Positions 51,685-58,804 of a DNA stretch of 64,000 nt are shown piece after piece. The notes beneath the pieces were generated by a model. That model was not told where the DNA came from. It made no database searches and saw only the letters and a list, made by a program, of their open reading frames with translations. The stretch's first letter is position 1, and each line of letters begins with the position of its first letter. The DNA comes from Taibaiella soli (GTDB lineage: Bacteria; Bacteroidota; Bacteroidia; Chitinophagales; Chitinophagaceae). The translations under genes and the position numbers were made by a program. The stretch lies in the NCBI RefSeq assembly GCF_003236175.1, contig NZ_QKTW01000003.1, forward strand, positions 294,298-358,297, given 5' to 3'.

Positions 51685-52287
51685 ATGAAATCATTCATCT
51701 TATTAAGCATGTCTGCGGCATTATTGATTACGGCCAGCTGTAACAATAGCGGTTCTACAGACAGTGTAAAAGAAGCTAAGTCCGAAAACAACGCTATGAT
51801 TGATAGCCAGAATGCACCGCAGGCAATGCCTCCTGCTCCTATGACTGATTCGCTGACTAAGTCAGATGCCAACTTTGTAGTAAATGCTGCTGACGCAGGT
51901 ATGCTGGAAGTAGAGCTGGGGAATGTTGCACAAACTAATGGTATGAATCAGGCAGTAAAAGATTTTGGTAGTATGATGGTGACAGATCATACAGCTGTTG
52001 GAGAGAAGTTAAAAAAATTAGCTGCTGCAAAAAACCTTGCAGTGCCAGAAACACTTTCTGATAAGTCTCAGGACAAGAAAAATAAAATGCAGGAAAAGAA
52101 AGGAAAAGACTTTGACAAAGCATATGCAAAAGCAATGGTGGATGGTCACAAAGACGTAATCAGCTCTTTTGAGGAAGAAGCAAAATCAGGTACAGATGCA
52201 GACATCAAAGCATTTGCCGCAGATCAATTGCCAACATTACATCATCATCTTGATGAGGCGCAAAAAATGCTGAACAAAGTAAAATAG
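51685..52287 (+). CDS. DUF4142 lipoprotein
   Basis: A 200-residue lipoprotein with lipobox LITASC (Cys19). Residues about 55-200 match the DUF4142 helical bundle: DANFVVNAADAGMLEVELGNVAQ, DFGSMMVTDHTAVGEKLKKLA, KAYAKAMVDGHKDVISSFEEEAK and a final LPTLHHHLDEAQKML, with His residues in each helix pair (DH, DGH, LHHHL) that could bind metal. DUF4142 proteins are envelope stress-associated in Bacteroidota and others, function unproven. It is followed 44 bases later by a PA2169-family gene, forming a likely stress-related pair. Confidence 0.9.
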   Translation: MKSFILLSMSAALLITASCNNSGSTDSVKEAKSENNAMIDSQNAPQAMPPAPMTDSLTKSDANFVVNAADAGMLEVELGNVAQTNGMNQAVKDFGSMMVTDHTAVGEKLKKLAAAKNLAVPETLSDKSQDKKNKMQEKKGKDFDKAYAKAMVDGHKDVISSFEEEAKSGTDADIKAFAADQLPTLHHHLDEAQKMLNKVK

Positions 52288-52331
52288 AACCGGAGCAACT
52301 TAAATTATTAATAGTATTTAAACAACTAACT

Positions 52332-52796
52332 ATGAAAACAACAAATGAAGCAAACAGCGAAGTACTGAACGATCTGCTGTTGATCAACAATGATCGTATT
52401 CAAGGTTATCAGAAAGCAAAAGATCAATTGACTGATCCAAAGGATTCCGATCTTGCGATGACATTTGATGAAATGGCCGCGCAGAGCCGCAAAAATGTTA
52501 CAGAATTACAACCATATGTGCATACAGATGCTGCAGCGAATAATGAAACCACCAATGCCGGTAAACTGTATCGGACGTGGATGGGCGTAAAAGCTACATT
52601 CGCCGGTGATGATCGTAAATCAATGCTGGAAGCTTGTGAATACGGAGAAGACAAAGCACAGGACGCATATCGTAATGCACTTGCAGAAGATGGTCTTTCC
52701 AGCGAAGCGAGAGAACTGGTTACAAAACAAAAACAAGAATTGAAAAGCTCACATGATCGTATCAGAAACATGCGCGATCAGCAAAGAGCTGCCTAA
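52332..52796 (+). CDS. PA2169-family (DUF2383) four-helix protein
   Basis: A 154-residue cytoplasmic helical-bundle protein. The pattern NEVLNDLLLINNDRIQGYQKA, SDLAMTFDEMAAQSRKNVTEL, GKLYRTWMGVKATFAG and MLEACEYGEDKAQDAYRNAL is that of the PA2169/DUF2383 family, a ferritin-like fold with Glu/Asp/His positions that could hold a diiron centre; such activity is not shown. These proteins often accompany stress genes. It follows a DUF4142 gene by 44 bases, probably in one operon. A perfect palindrome at 52870-52897 lies 73 bases after the stop codon. Confidence 0.88.
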   Translation: MKTTNEANSEVLNDLLLINNDRIQGYQKAKDQLTDPKDSDLAMTFDEMAAQSRKNVTELQPYVHTDAAANNETTNAGKLYRTWMGVKATFAGDDRKSMLEACEYGEDKAQDAYRNALAEDGLSSEARELVTKQKQELKSSHDRIRNMRDQQRAA

Positions 52797-52869
52797 TTGC
52801 CGACGGCTGATAGCTGATTTCCCGATTTGGTTGTCAGGTGCCGGAAGTGAACACAATGAAATGTATTCT

Positions 52870-52897
52870 GTAAAGACGTTGCGAGCAACGTCTTTAC
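52870..52897. repeat. 28-bp perfect palindrome, possible dispersed REP-like element
   Basis: GTAAAGACGTTGC-GA-GCAACGTCTTTAC, 13-bp arms around a 2-base centre. The AGACGTTGC...GCAACGTCT core resembles palindromes I recall as scattered in Bacteroidota and cyanobacterial intergenic DNA. A terminator role is possible, as TTACTTCTT follows. Confidence 0.7.
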
Positions 52898-52942
52898 TTC
52901 TTAGGACCAAATTCAGACATCAGCGATCACAAAATCAGCGCT

Positions 52943-54142
52943 ATGGATTTAAGAACCGACTATCCTTTCTGGCTATTGGAAAAAGGCATTATCGCTACTT
53001 ATCCTTCGCTGGTACAAGATTTGCATACAGAGGTGCTCGTGATAGGTGCGGGCATCAGTGGAGCGCTTGTTGCGTGGCGTTTGTGCAAGTCAGGTATAAA
53101 AACAGTAGTGGTAGATAAAAGACACGTAGGTATGGGTAGTACAGCTGCCAGCACAGCTTTACTGCAATATGAAATAGATGTGCCGCTGCGCGAACTTATC
53201 CCGAAAATAGGGCAGCGGAACGCAGAAGAGAGTTATTTGCTAGGCATTCGTGCGATCGATGAAATCGGAAAGTTGAGCAAACACTTTGCTGCGGTAGATT
53301 TTCAAACGCGTCCCAGTTTACAGTATGCTTCTTATAGGAAAGATTATAAGGATCTGAAAATTGAATATCAGCTGCGTAAAAATATTGGCATCGATATAGA
53401 ATGGCTGGAGCAGGAAGATGTGAAGAAGTGGTATGGCTTTGAAAAGGCCGCGGCTGTGCTTTCTGCAAATGGTGCTGTTGTGAACGCTTATGGACTGACG
53501 CACGCTTTACTGCTTGACGGTTTGAAATCCGGTCTGCAAGTTTACGATCACACAGAAATAATTTCAATCACCAATAATAAAAGAAGTGTATCGGTGAAAA
53601 CCGGCGATGGGTACAGCATAACCGCGAGAAAGCTGGTGATTGCCTGCGGTTATGAGTCCAATAAATATTTGGCAAGGCCGGTAGATCAGCTGTCGACCAC
53701 CTATGCTATCGTCAGTGAGCCTTTTGCCGAAAAACAATTCTGGCATCAGAATTCTTTGATCTGGGAAACTGCAACGCCTTATTTGTATCTCCGCACTACC
53801 GATGATCATCGCATTTTGATTGGCGGTAAAGATGATAATTTTACTTCGGTACAAAAAAGAAACAAAGCATTGTCCTTAAAAGCGAAAGCGCTGGAAACAT
53901 CATTCTGCAAGCTTTTTCCACATATTAATTTCAAAACGGATTTTCGCTGGGCAGGTGTGTTTGCTACTACCAAAGACGGTTTGCCTTATATCGGAAATTA
54001 TGGTACGAACAGGCATATTTACTTTGCATTGGGTTTCGGTGGCAATGGAATTATCTACAGCCAGATTGCTTCAAATATTATTCATGATCTGATTACGGGC
54101 AAAAAGAATAACGAAGCAAAATTATTTTCGTTTGATCGTTGA
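52943..54142 (+). CDS. FAD-dependent oxidoreductase (DAO superfamily)
   Basis: A 399-residue flavoprotein. The FAD Rossmann motif is VLVIGAGISGALVAWRL at about 30-46, followed by the ADP-ribose strand end VVVDKRHVGMGSTAASTALLQYE. A central substrate domain and a C-terminal GYESNKYL, TTKDGLPYIG and GFGGNGIIYS complete a DAO/GlpD-like fold. The substrate (an amine, amino acid or hydroxy acid) is unknown. It is separated from the PA2169 gene by 146 bases with the palindrome and ATCAGCGAT repeats. The C-terminus is standard. It converges with the TNT immunity gene. Confidence 0.88.
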   Translation: MDLRTDYPFWLLEKGIIATYPSLVQDLHTEVLVIGAGISGALVAWRLCKSGIKTVVVDKRHVGMGSTAASTALLQYEIDVPLRELIPKIGQRNAEESYLLGIRAIDEIGKLSKHFAAVDFQTRPSLQYASYRKDYKDLKIEYQLRKNIGIDIEWLEQEDVKKWYGFEKAAAVLSANGAVVNAYGLTHALLLDGLKSGLQVYDHTEIISITNNKRSVSVKTGDGYSITARKLVIACGYESNKYLARPVDQLSTTYAIVSEPFAEKQFWHQNSLIWETATPYLYLRTTDDHRILIGGKDDNFTSVQKRNKALSLKAKALETSFCKLFPHINFKTDFRWAGVFATTKDGLPYIGNYGTNRHIYFALGFGGNGIIYSQIASNIIHDLITGKKNNEAKLFSFDR

Positions 54143-54188
54143 CCCTGAAATTCAAAACTGTTGGAGATGCATTGCCCGCGTATACAGA

Positions 54189-54215
54189 TAGAGCCGCTGC
54201 AGTGCAACGGCTCTA
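54189..54215. terminator. Weak terminator-like hairpin between convergent genes
   Basis: TAGAGCCG / CGGCTCTA 8-bp stem with an 11-base loop. No T-run, so bidirectional termination is only possible. Confidence 0.4.
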
Positions 54216-54243
54216 TAAAACTAAGAATTTCAAAATTCGGAAA

Positions 54244-54615
54244 TCAGCGTTCACCAGTTATTTCCCAGGCCCCTTCAAAATAGAGCCGGTACCTTGTTGG
54301 TTGAAATTCGCCGTAGGCAAAAACAATCACAACATTATGTTTCCTGATGTAATAAAGACGCATGTCTTCGGAACCTTTATATAAATGCAGAAAACCTTCA
54401 TCTGGTTGGAACGCACCATCTTTCGCAATGCCGAAAAAGTCTTCCGGATTTAATTTGTCACGCAAGCCTTCGAAGGTATTGTCTCCAAAATCAACAAAAC
54501 GAATCGGCTCATGAATGTCGACGTCGACATTGTCCAGCAAAATCTGCATTTTGCCGAGTTCTGTTTCAGGACCATCGAAGATCAGTTTTTTGTCTATTGC
54601 TAATTTCCGAACCAT
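54244..54615 (-). CDS. Putative immunity protein to the adjacent TNT toxin
   Basis: A 123-residue protein with no signal peptide or membrane segment, so probably cytoplasmic. It has no recognised family. The sequence is mixed alpha/beta, acidic in the middle (NVDVDIHEPIRFVDFGDNTFEG, then DEGFLHLYKGSEDMRLYYIRK) with a VVIVFAYGEFQPTRYRLYF strand-rich end. The start codon lies only 2 bases after the toxin stop (gap 54616-54617), so the two are one operon with toxin first, as is usual for toxin-immunity pairs. The immunity assignment rests on this position and on the need for a cytosolic NAD glycohydrolase inhibitor, not on sequence similarity. Confidence 0.65.
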   Translation of the reverse strand: MVRKLAIDKKLIFDGPETELGKMQILLDNVDVDIHEPIRFVDFGDNTFEGLRDKLNPEDFFGIAKDGAFQPDEGFLHLYKGSEDMRLYYIRKHNVVIVFAYGEFQPTRYRLYFEGAWEITGER

Positions 54616-54617
54616 AA

Positions 54618-55238
54618 CTATTGTTTTTCTTCTTGAAGATAACCCTCTTTTTTCAGATCGTTGACGGTGTATGGTAATTCATATTGAGTACCGAGTCCTG
54701 GCTGGCTGAACCACGGAATGATCTGACCTTCTTTTACGTTCGGAATCGGCTTTACAATTTTGTACACGCGGTGCGGTGAGCTGAGTGTTTTTTCTGGCAA
54801 TGCACGCTGCGGAAACGGTACATCTGTTTTTGATACAAAGGTGCCTTTGTCTTGAAACACGCTGTCTGCGTCATAATATCCGCCATAGCGATCTACGAGG
54901 ACACCGGCAGAAAGCGTCGTGATTTTCATGTTGACTGCACCACGGTTTGGAGGCCAGCCACCATTCAGATTATTGCGTGTGAAGAAACTTTCCAGGTCTG
55001 GCCATCTTTCTGTTTTCCACATCGTCCAGGCACTATCTGCTAATGGCATTTTTGTGCTGTCAGTGAAATCTGAAACAGAAGCTTTGAAATAATCAAAGCT
55101 GACACCGCGGATTGTCTGATCTTTTTGTTGTTTTTTTTCGTGGGTGTGGGAGTGGTCGTTTTTGGTATGCGTTTTTTGCGCATTGGCTAATAGCGGAAAG
55201 AACAGCGCTGTAAGTAACAGGCTCTTAATGTTTTTCAT
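54618..55238 (-). CDS. Secreted TNT-domain NAD(+) glycohydrolase toxin
   Basis: A 206-residue protein. The signal peptide is MKNIKSLLLTALFFPLLANA with cleavage before Gln21, then a His/Lys-rich linker (HTKNDHSHTHEKK). Residues about 85-206 match the tuberculosis necrotizing toxin (TNT) fold, which hydrolyses NAD+ to nicotinamide and ADP-ribose: LNGGWPPNRGAV, VLVDRYGGYYDADS, FVSKTDVPFPQRALP, a SSPHRVYKIVKPIP segment and IIPWFSQPGLGTQYEL with GYLQ at the end. His156 and Gln185 are at the positions of the catalytic-type His and Gln in the family (my alignment by eye). Instead of a large polymorphic carrier (as CpnT), this is a stand-alone Sec-exported toxin domain. Target cell is unknown. Confidence 0.9.
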   Translation of the reverse strand: MKNIKSLLLTALFFPLLANAQKTHTKNDHSHTHEKKQQKDQTIRGVSFDYFKASVSDFTDSTKMPLADSAWTMWKTERWPDLESFFTRNNLNGGWPPNRGAVNMKITTLSAGVLVDRYGGYYDADSVFQDKGTFVSKTDVPFPQRALPEKTLSSPHRVYKIVKPIPNVKEGQIIPWFSQPGLGTQYELPYTVNDLKKEGYLQEEKQ

Positions 55239-55453
55239 GTGGTAGATTTTGAAGCAACAAGATAATAATCAATTTGACACTTCGGTAATCTGATGCATCC
55301 GGGAATGAGCACGACGGGCAGAATCGCGTAAATCGATGTGCGCGGTGACCGATCGCCTAAATCCGCAATTGTCGAATTATAAGTTTGCCGAATTAAATTT
55401 ATTTTTACATCACCATCGAAAGAACCACCATTTAAACGAAATATTGCCCACGC

Positions 55454-55684
55454 ATGTTCACCCTTTATTTGCTTGCATTGTTTATCGCCTACACAATTGC
55501 CATATTGCTTCATGTGATCAAGATTGTGAAGTTGGGCCGGAAGCAAGGCACCCGTGAAGAATTAGCAGAAAACGGATTTATGATCCGGCGCCTGAATAAG
55601 CGGCTTTTCACATACGCTATCGTTTTTATCGTAGTGATTTTTGTTTCCTATTTTTTGATGTTTTCGCTTTTCGGAAGCGCTTAA
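55454..55684 (+). CDS. Small two-helix membrane protein, unknown
   Basis: A 76-residue protein with two membrane helices, at about 4-25 (LYLLALFIAYTIAILLHVIKI) and 52-74 (FTYAIVFIVVIFVSYFLMF), joined by a basic loop KLGRKQGTREELAENGFMIRRLNKR. No family known. The start ATG is preceded by an AT-rich stretch; a minus-strand ORF covering 55235-55546 overlaps it and is rejected. It is divergent from the TNT toxin gene by 215 bases. Whether it is linked to the toxin is unknown. Confidence 0.55.
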   Translation: MFTLYLLALFIAYTIAILLHVIKIVKLGRKQGTREELAENGFMIRRLNKRLFTYAIVFIVVIFVSYFLMFSLFGSA

Positions 55685-56096
55685 TTTTTACCAACCCAAC
55701 TAAATTTTTATCTCATTTTTTACCTGCGATTTTCGAGACTCAGAATTTTGCGGGCATCGTTTGTTTGTACTTTATTGACAGTAGCAAATTGCTTAAGCGG
55801 AATATTTTCCGAAGAAATTCATATTTTTTTTACAAACGTTTTTTTTTATAACCTGATTTTTTGCAGTACTGTTATAAGGAATTGAAGACGCTGCTTTTTT
55901 AGGAGTGAAATTTTTTCAAATATTTAAAAATCAATAAATTATGTGATGTTGTTTGTTTTGTTCTCGTAATGTATTTGCATCTGTTAATGTAAATTGTCAT
56001 AATGTATAATCTGTGTGATGGACGGCAGGCGCCGTCGCCAAAATTCTAAATTGGCACAGGGTTTGATTTTTCTCTGGTAACACAAAGAAAAAAATT
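55685..56096. other. Long AT-rich intergenic region, no gene seen
   Basis: 412 bases of AT-rich DNA with T-runs (55840-55850) between the small membrane protein gene and the next T9SS gene. No ORF or structured element is supported. Confidence 0.5.
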
Positions 56097-57971
56097 ATGA
56101 AAATTTTCCCCCGAATTTTACCACTCCTATTCCTTGGTATTAGTTCACAAACAAAAGCGCAAACTTATTATTACAGTTTTCCTCTCTATTCTATTATCAA
56201 CTCTATGCCGGGCGGCACAAAACTTCCGGACGGCACAATTGTAAAAGTTGATAAAATCAGCACCGGCGGTGGTACACACACAGATACAAGCGGTACTAAG
56301 GGGACAGGTCACGATATGGGCGGTACCTTTACCGGAAAAACACTGGCAGCCTATACCGGATCAAAAGATTCTTCAGAATTTACCGTGATTCAGGGCAACA
56401 CCCAGACGATTGATAATGGTGAGGCAAACAACTGTGCCGCCAGCATCGGGTTTCATGTTTATTTTGACCGCCCAACCGCAAATATCAATTTCCTGGCGCT
56501 AGATATTGATGGCGCGTATAATGGTCCCGGTGTTAGTGGTAATGCAGAATGGGTATCGTCCATGGCATTTAATGGAACTGCTTTTGTTCCATATACACAA
56601 ACTACATCGACGACGGTTACACCAGTTTTGACGGCTCGCAAGATAAACATTGGTGCCAGTCATAGTTGGCGCACATTGGTGACCAATAGCGTCTCGGCTG
56701 CCGCAGCGGCAAATATCCCAGCGAGCAATTATTATATTCAAACCGCAAATGTTAACAATCTGCAGCCAGATGATTTAAATAGCCAGGTATTTTTTAATCC
56801 AACTACAGCTACTGATCTCGTTACAGATTTCTTCTGTATGTGGGGGATCTGGCCTAAAACAAATAATGTTGGTCAACAACGTTCCGGAGTAAGCCCGATC
56901 ATTGTATCCGTAAAATCAGACTTTGGTGATGATCCGGACAGCTATAAAACATTGCTGGCTTCTGGTGGTCCGTCGCATGGTGTATTGCCGGGATTGTCTT
57001 TGGGAAATACCAACGAGCCAAAGCTCGATGGGCAGCCATCAGCAGCCGCCAATCTCGATATTAACGATGATGGTGTTGCTAATGTGCCGGCAATTATCAA
57101 TACGCCGTTGCTGACAACGCAGACAATTTCATCTTACACTATTATTACAACCTTTAACAACAACACCGGCCGCGATGCCAATCTGGTTTGCTGGATTGAC
57201 TGGAATGGTGACGGTACATTTGATCCTTCGGAGGCGATAACCGCTACCGTACCTGCATCTACCACCAGCGGCAGCGTTCCGTTTACCTGGAATAATGTTA
57301 CGTTGTCCGGCGCCGGCGGTGCAATGCAGACATACGCTCGTATCCGCCTCACAACAGGAGCTATTACCACATCAGATGTTGGCGGCGCATTCAGCGATGG
57401 TGAAGTTGAGGATTATCGTATTCCGTTTGTTGCACCATTGGTTATTACACTTGGTGATTTCAAAGGCAACATCATAAATGGCCACGCACAGCTGAACTGG
57501 AACACACTGGAAGAAAAAGATGCACAATCATTTGTTGTCGAATATGCTGCCAATGGTGCTGATTTCAATAAAGTGGGAGAAGTTACTGCAGTAGGCAGTG
57601 GTGCTAATAGTTACTCGTTTACTGATGATAACCCTGCACGAAATATTAATTACTACAGGCTCAGAATGCGTAACAATGACGGTACGGAAACATCGAGCAA
57701 GATCATCGCACTGAAGTCTGCGAACATGATTCCGTTTGCTGTAACAATCGCACCAAATCCGGTCAGCAACAATATTAATCTCGTTACAACTTCCGAAACT
57801 GCGCTGACAGTTCAAGTGTATAATATTTTAGGTAAGATTGTATACACAGGAAAGATGTTTAATCCATCTTATTCATCTGTCGACTGCTCCGGATTTACAC
57901 CAGGCACTTATTTTATGAAAGTGACAAGTGATGCGGGTGAAACACAGACACTACAATTCGTAAAAAATTAA
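56097..57971 (+). CDS. T9SS type A sorting domain protein with a GEVED domain
   Basis: A 624-residue secreted protein. The signal is MKIFPRILPLLFLGISSQTKAQ. Residues about 23-290 are a Gly/Thr-rich beta domain with TDTSGTKGTGHDMGGTFTGKT. At about 330-460 there is a GEVED domain, with characteristic LVCWIDWNGDGTFDPSEAI, YARIRLTT and FSDGEVEDYRIPF segments. The rest is a linker with NTLEEKDAQSFVVEYAANGADFNKV and the sorting domain ending IAPNPVSNNINL, NILGKIVYTG and a FVKN terminus. GEVED domains are found in secreted proteins of Bacteroidota and may bind calcium; no catalysis is apparent. Followed by a strong terminator. Confidence 0.86.
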   Translation: MKIFPRILPLLFLGISSQTKAQTYYYSFPLYSIINSMPGGTKLPDGTIVKVDKISTGGGTHTDTSGTKGTGHDMGGTFTGKTLAAYTGSKDSSEFTVIQGNTQTIDNGEANNCAASIGFHVYFDRPTANINFLALDIDGAYNGPGVSGNAEWVSSMAFNGTAFVPYTQTTSTTVTPVLTARKINIGASHSWRTLVTNSVSAAAAANIPASNYYIQTANVNNLQPDDLNSQVFFNPTTATDLVTDFFCMWGIWPKTNNVGQQRSGVSPIIVSVKSDFGDDPDSYKTLLASGGPSHGVLPGLSLGNTNEPKLDGQPSAAANLDINDDGVANVPAIINTPLLTTQTISSYTIITTFNNNTGRDANLVCWIDWNGDGTFDPSEAITATVPASTTSGSVPFTWNNVTLSGAGGAMQTYARIRLTTGAITTSDVGGAFSDGEVEDYRIPFVAPLVITLGDFKGNIINGHAQLNWNTLEEKDAQSFVVEYAANGADFNKVGEVTAVGSGANSYSFTDDNPARNINYYRLRMRNNDGTETSSKIIALKSANMIPFAVTIAPNPVSNNINLVTTSETALTVQVYNILGKIVYTGKMFNPSYSSVDCSGFTPGTYFMKVTSDAGETQTLQFVKN

Positions 57972-57993
57972 GCTCCCCAACGAAGCATGAATA

Positions 57994-58019
57994 AAGGGCA
58001 ATCGATTTCGATTGCCCTT
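57994..58019 (+). terminator. Terminator of the GEVED-domain T9SS gene
   Basis: AAGGGCAATCG / CGATTGCCCTT perfect 11-bp stem with a 4-base loop, followed by ATTATTTTC, 23 bases after the stop codon. Confidence 0.85.
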
Positions 58020-58089
58020 ATTATTTTCATCGACTGGAATGGTAAAAAATTTTTTTGGCATCAGCTCCGGAAGCATCGATCGGACTTTG

Positions 58090-58109
58090 GTTGCGACGCT
58101 CCGTTCATC
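58090..58109 (+). repeat. Dispersed repeat TTGCGACGCTCCGTTCATC, copy C
   Basis: GTTGCGACGCTCCGTTCATC, identical to copies at 31414 (direct) and 31999 (inverted). The following CAGCAGAATTGCTATCGTGCAT also resembles the sequence after copy A (GACAGTACTACTATTGATTGCCTGCAT). Confidence 0.75.
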
Positions 58110-58136
58110 AGCAGAATTGCTATCGTGCATGAAAAA

Positions 58137-58709
58137 TCACTCGATTACCAGATCATACTTGTATAGTAATCCTGCAAGTCCGTCTGTCGAAAATTTTGCT
58201 TTCTTCAAGCGGTTGCGCTCCGGATCAATCATAAAATAAGTAGCTGTGCGAAAATCAGCTTTCTCAAGGTTGCATTGCTGGAAAATTGCAGCTGAAAGAT
58301 CACAGCGATCAAATATCGATTGTGAAAGATCAGAACCCGTAAAATCACATTCTTTCATGCTGCAATGGCTAAACGAGGTTTTTTTCAGTTTGCGTTCGGA
58401 AAAATTTGCATAATCAAGAATGCAACCGCCAAAGCTCATCGACAAAAACATATCGTTGCAAACAGCAAAATCAACACCTGTGATCTTACAGTTTTCAAAA
58501 CGAATATTATTGAGTTTAGCGTTTTTAAATTTCGTTAAACTCAGATTGCAGTTTTCAAATTTGCAGTCGAGAAAATGATTGTCGGAAAGATCAGTTCCAG
58601 AAAAATTGCAGCCAGAAAAAGAACACGAAATAAATTCATGAAACCGGTGTGTCTGGCCAGTGTAATCCAGTTTTTCGTAAACCTTGTCCTCGTGTAGTTT
58701 TTCGCTCAT
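58137..58709 (-). CDS. Pentapeptide-repeat protein (Qnr/YjbI-like)
   Basis: A 190-residue cytoplasmic protein of right-handed quadrilateral beta-helix type. Pentapeptides with central Leu/Phe and Cys/Asn/Asp run from about residue 20 to 165 (for example CNFSGTDLSDNHFLDCKF, KITGVDFAVCND, ECDFTGSDLSQSIFD). The C-terminal part (FMIDPERNRLKKAKFS, LLYKYDLVIE) resembles the dimerising tail of Qnr-like proteins. Some such proteins protect DNA gyrase from quinolones by mimicking B-DNA; others have unrelated roles. The ATG at 58709 is preferred over a TTG-type start at 58787 that would lie in the divergent promoter region. It is divergent, 95 bases apart, from a PIF1-type helicase. Confidence 0.85.
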   Translation of the reverse strand: MSEKLHEDKVYEKLDYTGQTHRFHEFISCSFSGCNFSGTDLSDNHFLDCKFENCNLSLTKFKNAKLNNIRFENCKITGVDFAVCNDMFLSMSFGGCILDYANFSERKLKKTSFSHCSMKECDFTGSDLSQSIFDRCDLSAAIFQQCNLEKADFRTATYFMIDPERNRLKKAKFSTDGLAGLLYKYDLVIE

Positions 58710-58791
58710 AAAAGAAATATTGGAACCGTTTTTTGCGCCAGCAATATTACAAAACCGGAGGCAGTTTTGATGACCGGAGATCGCCAATTAG

Positions 58792-58799
58792 TATATTTA
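58792..58799 (+). promoter_or_regulatory. -7-like box directly before the PIF1-type helicase
   Basis: TATATTTA, a one-mismatch form of TAnnTTTG, ends five bases before the ATG at 58805, suggesting a leaderless transcript as for the MFS gene. Confidence 0.35.
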
Positions 58800-58804
58800 C
58801 ACCC

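Noticed and set aside
55235-55546. 103-residue minus-strand ORF upstream of the TNT toxin
   Set aside because: It overlaps the start of a better two-helix membrane protein on the plus strand and does not look like a protein; its stop also overlaps the toxin start.
58733-58804. Upstream in-frame start for the PIF1-type helicase
   Set aside because: It lies in the shared divergent promoter gap and before a -7-like box; ATG 58805 gives the expected N-terminus.
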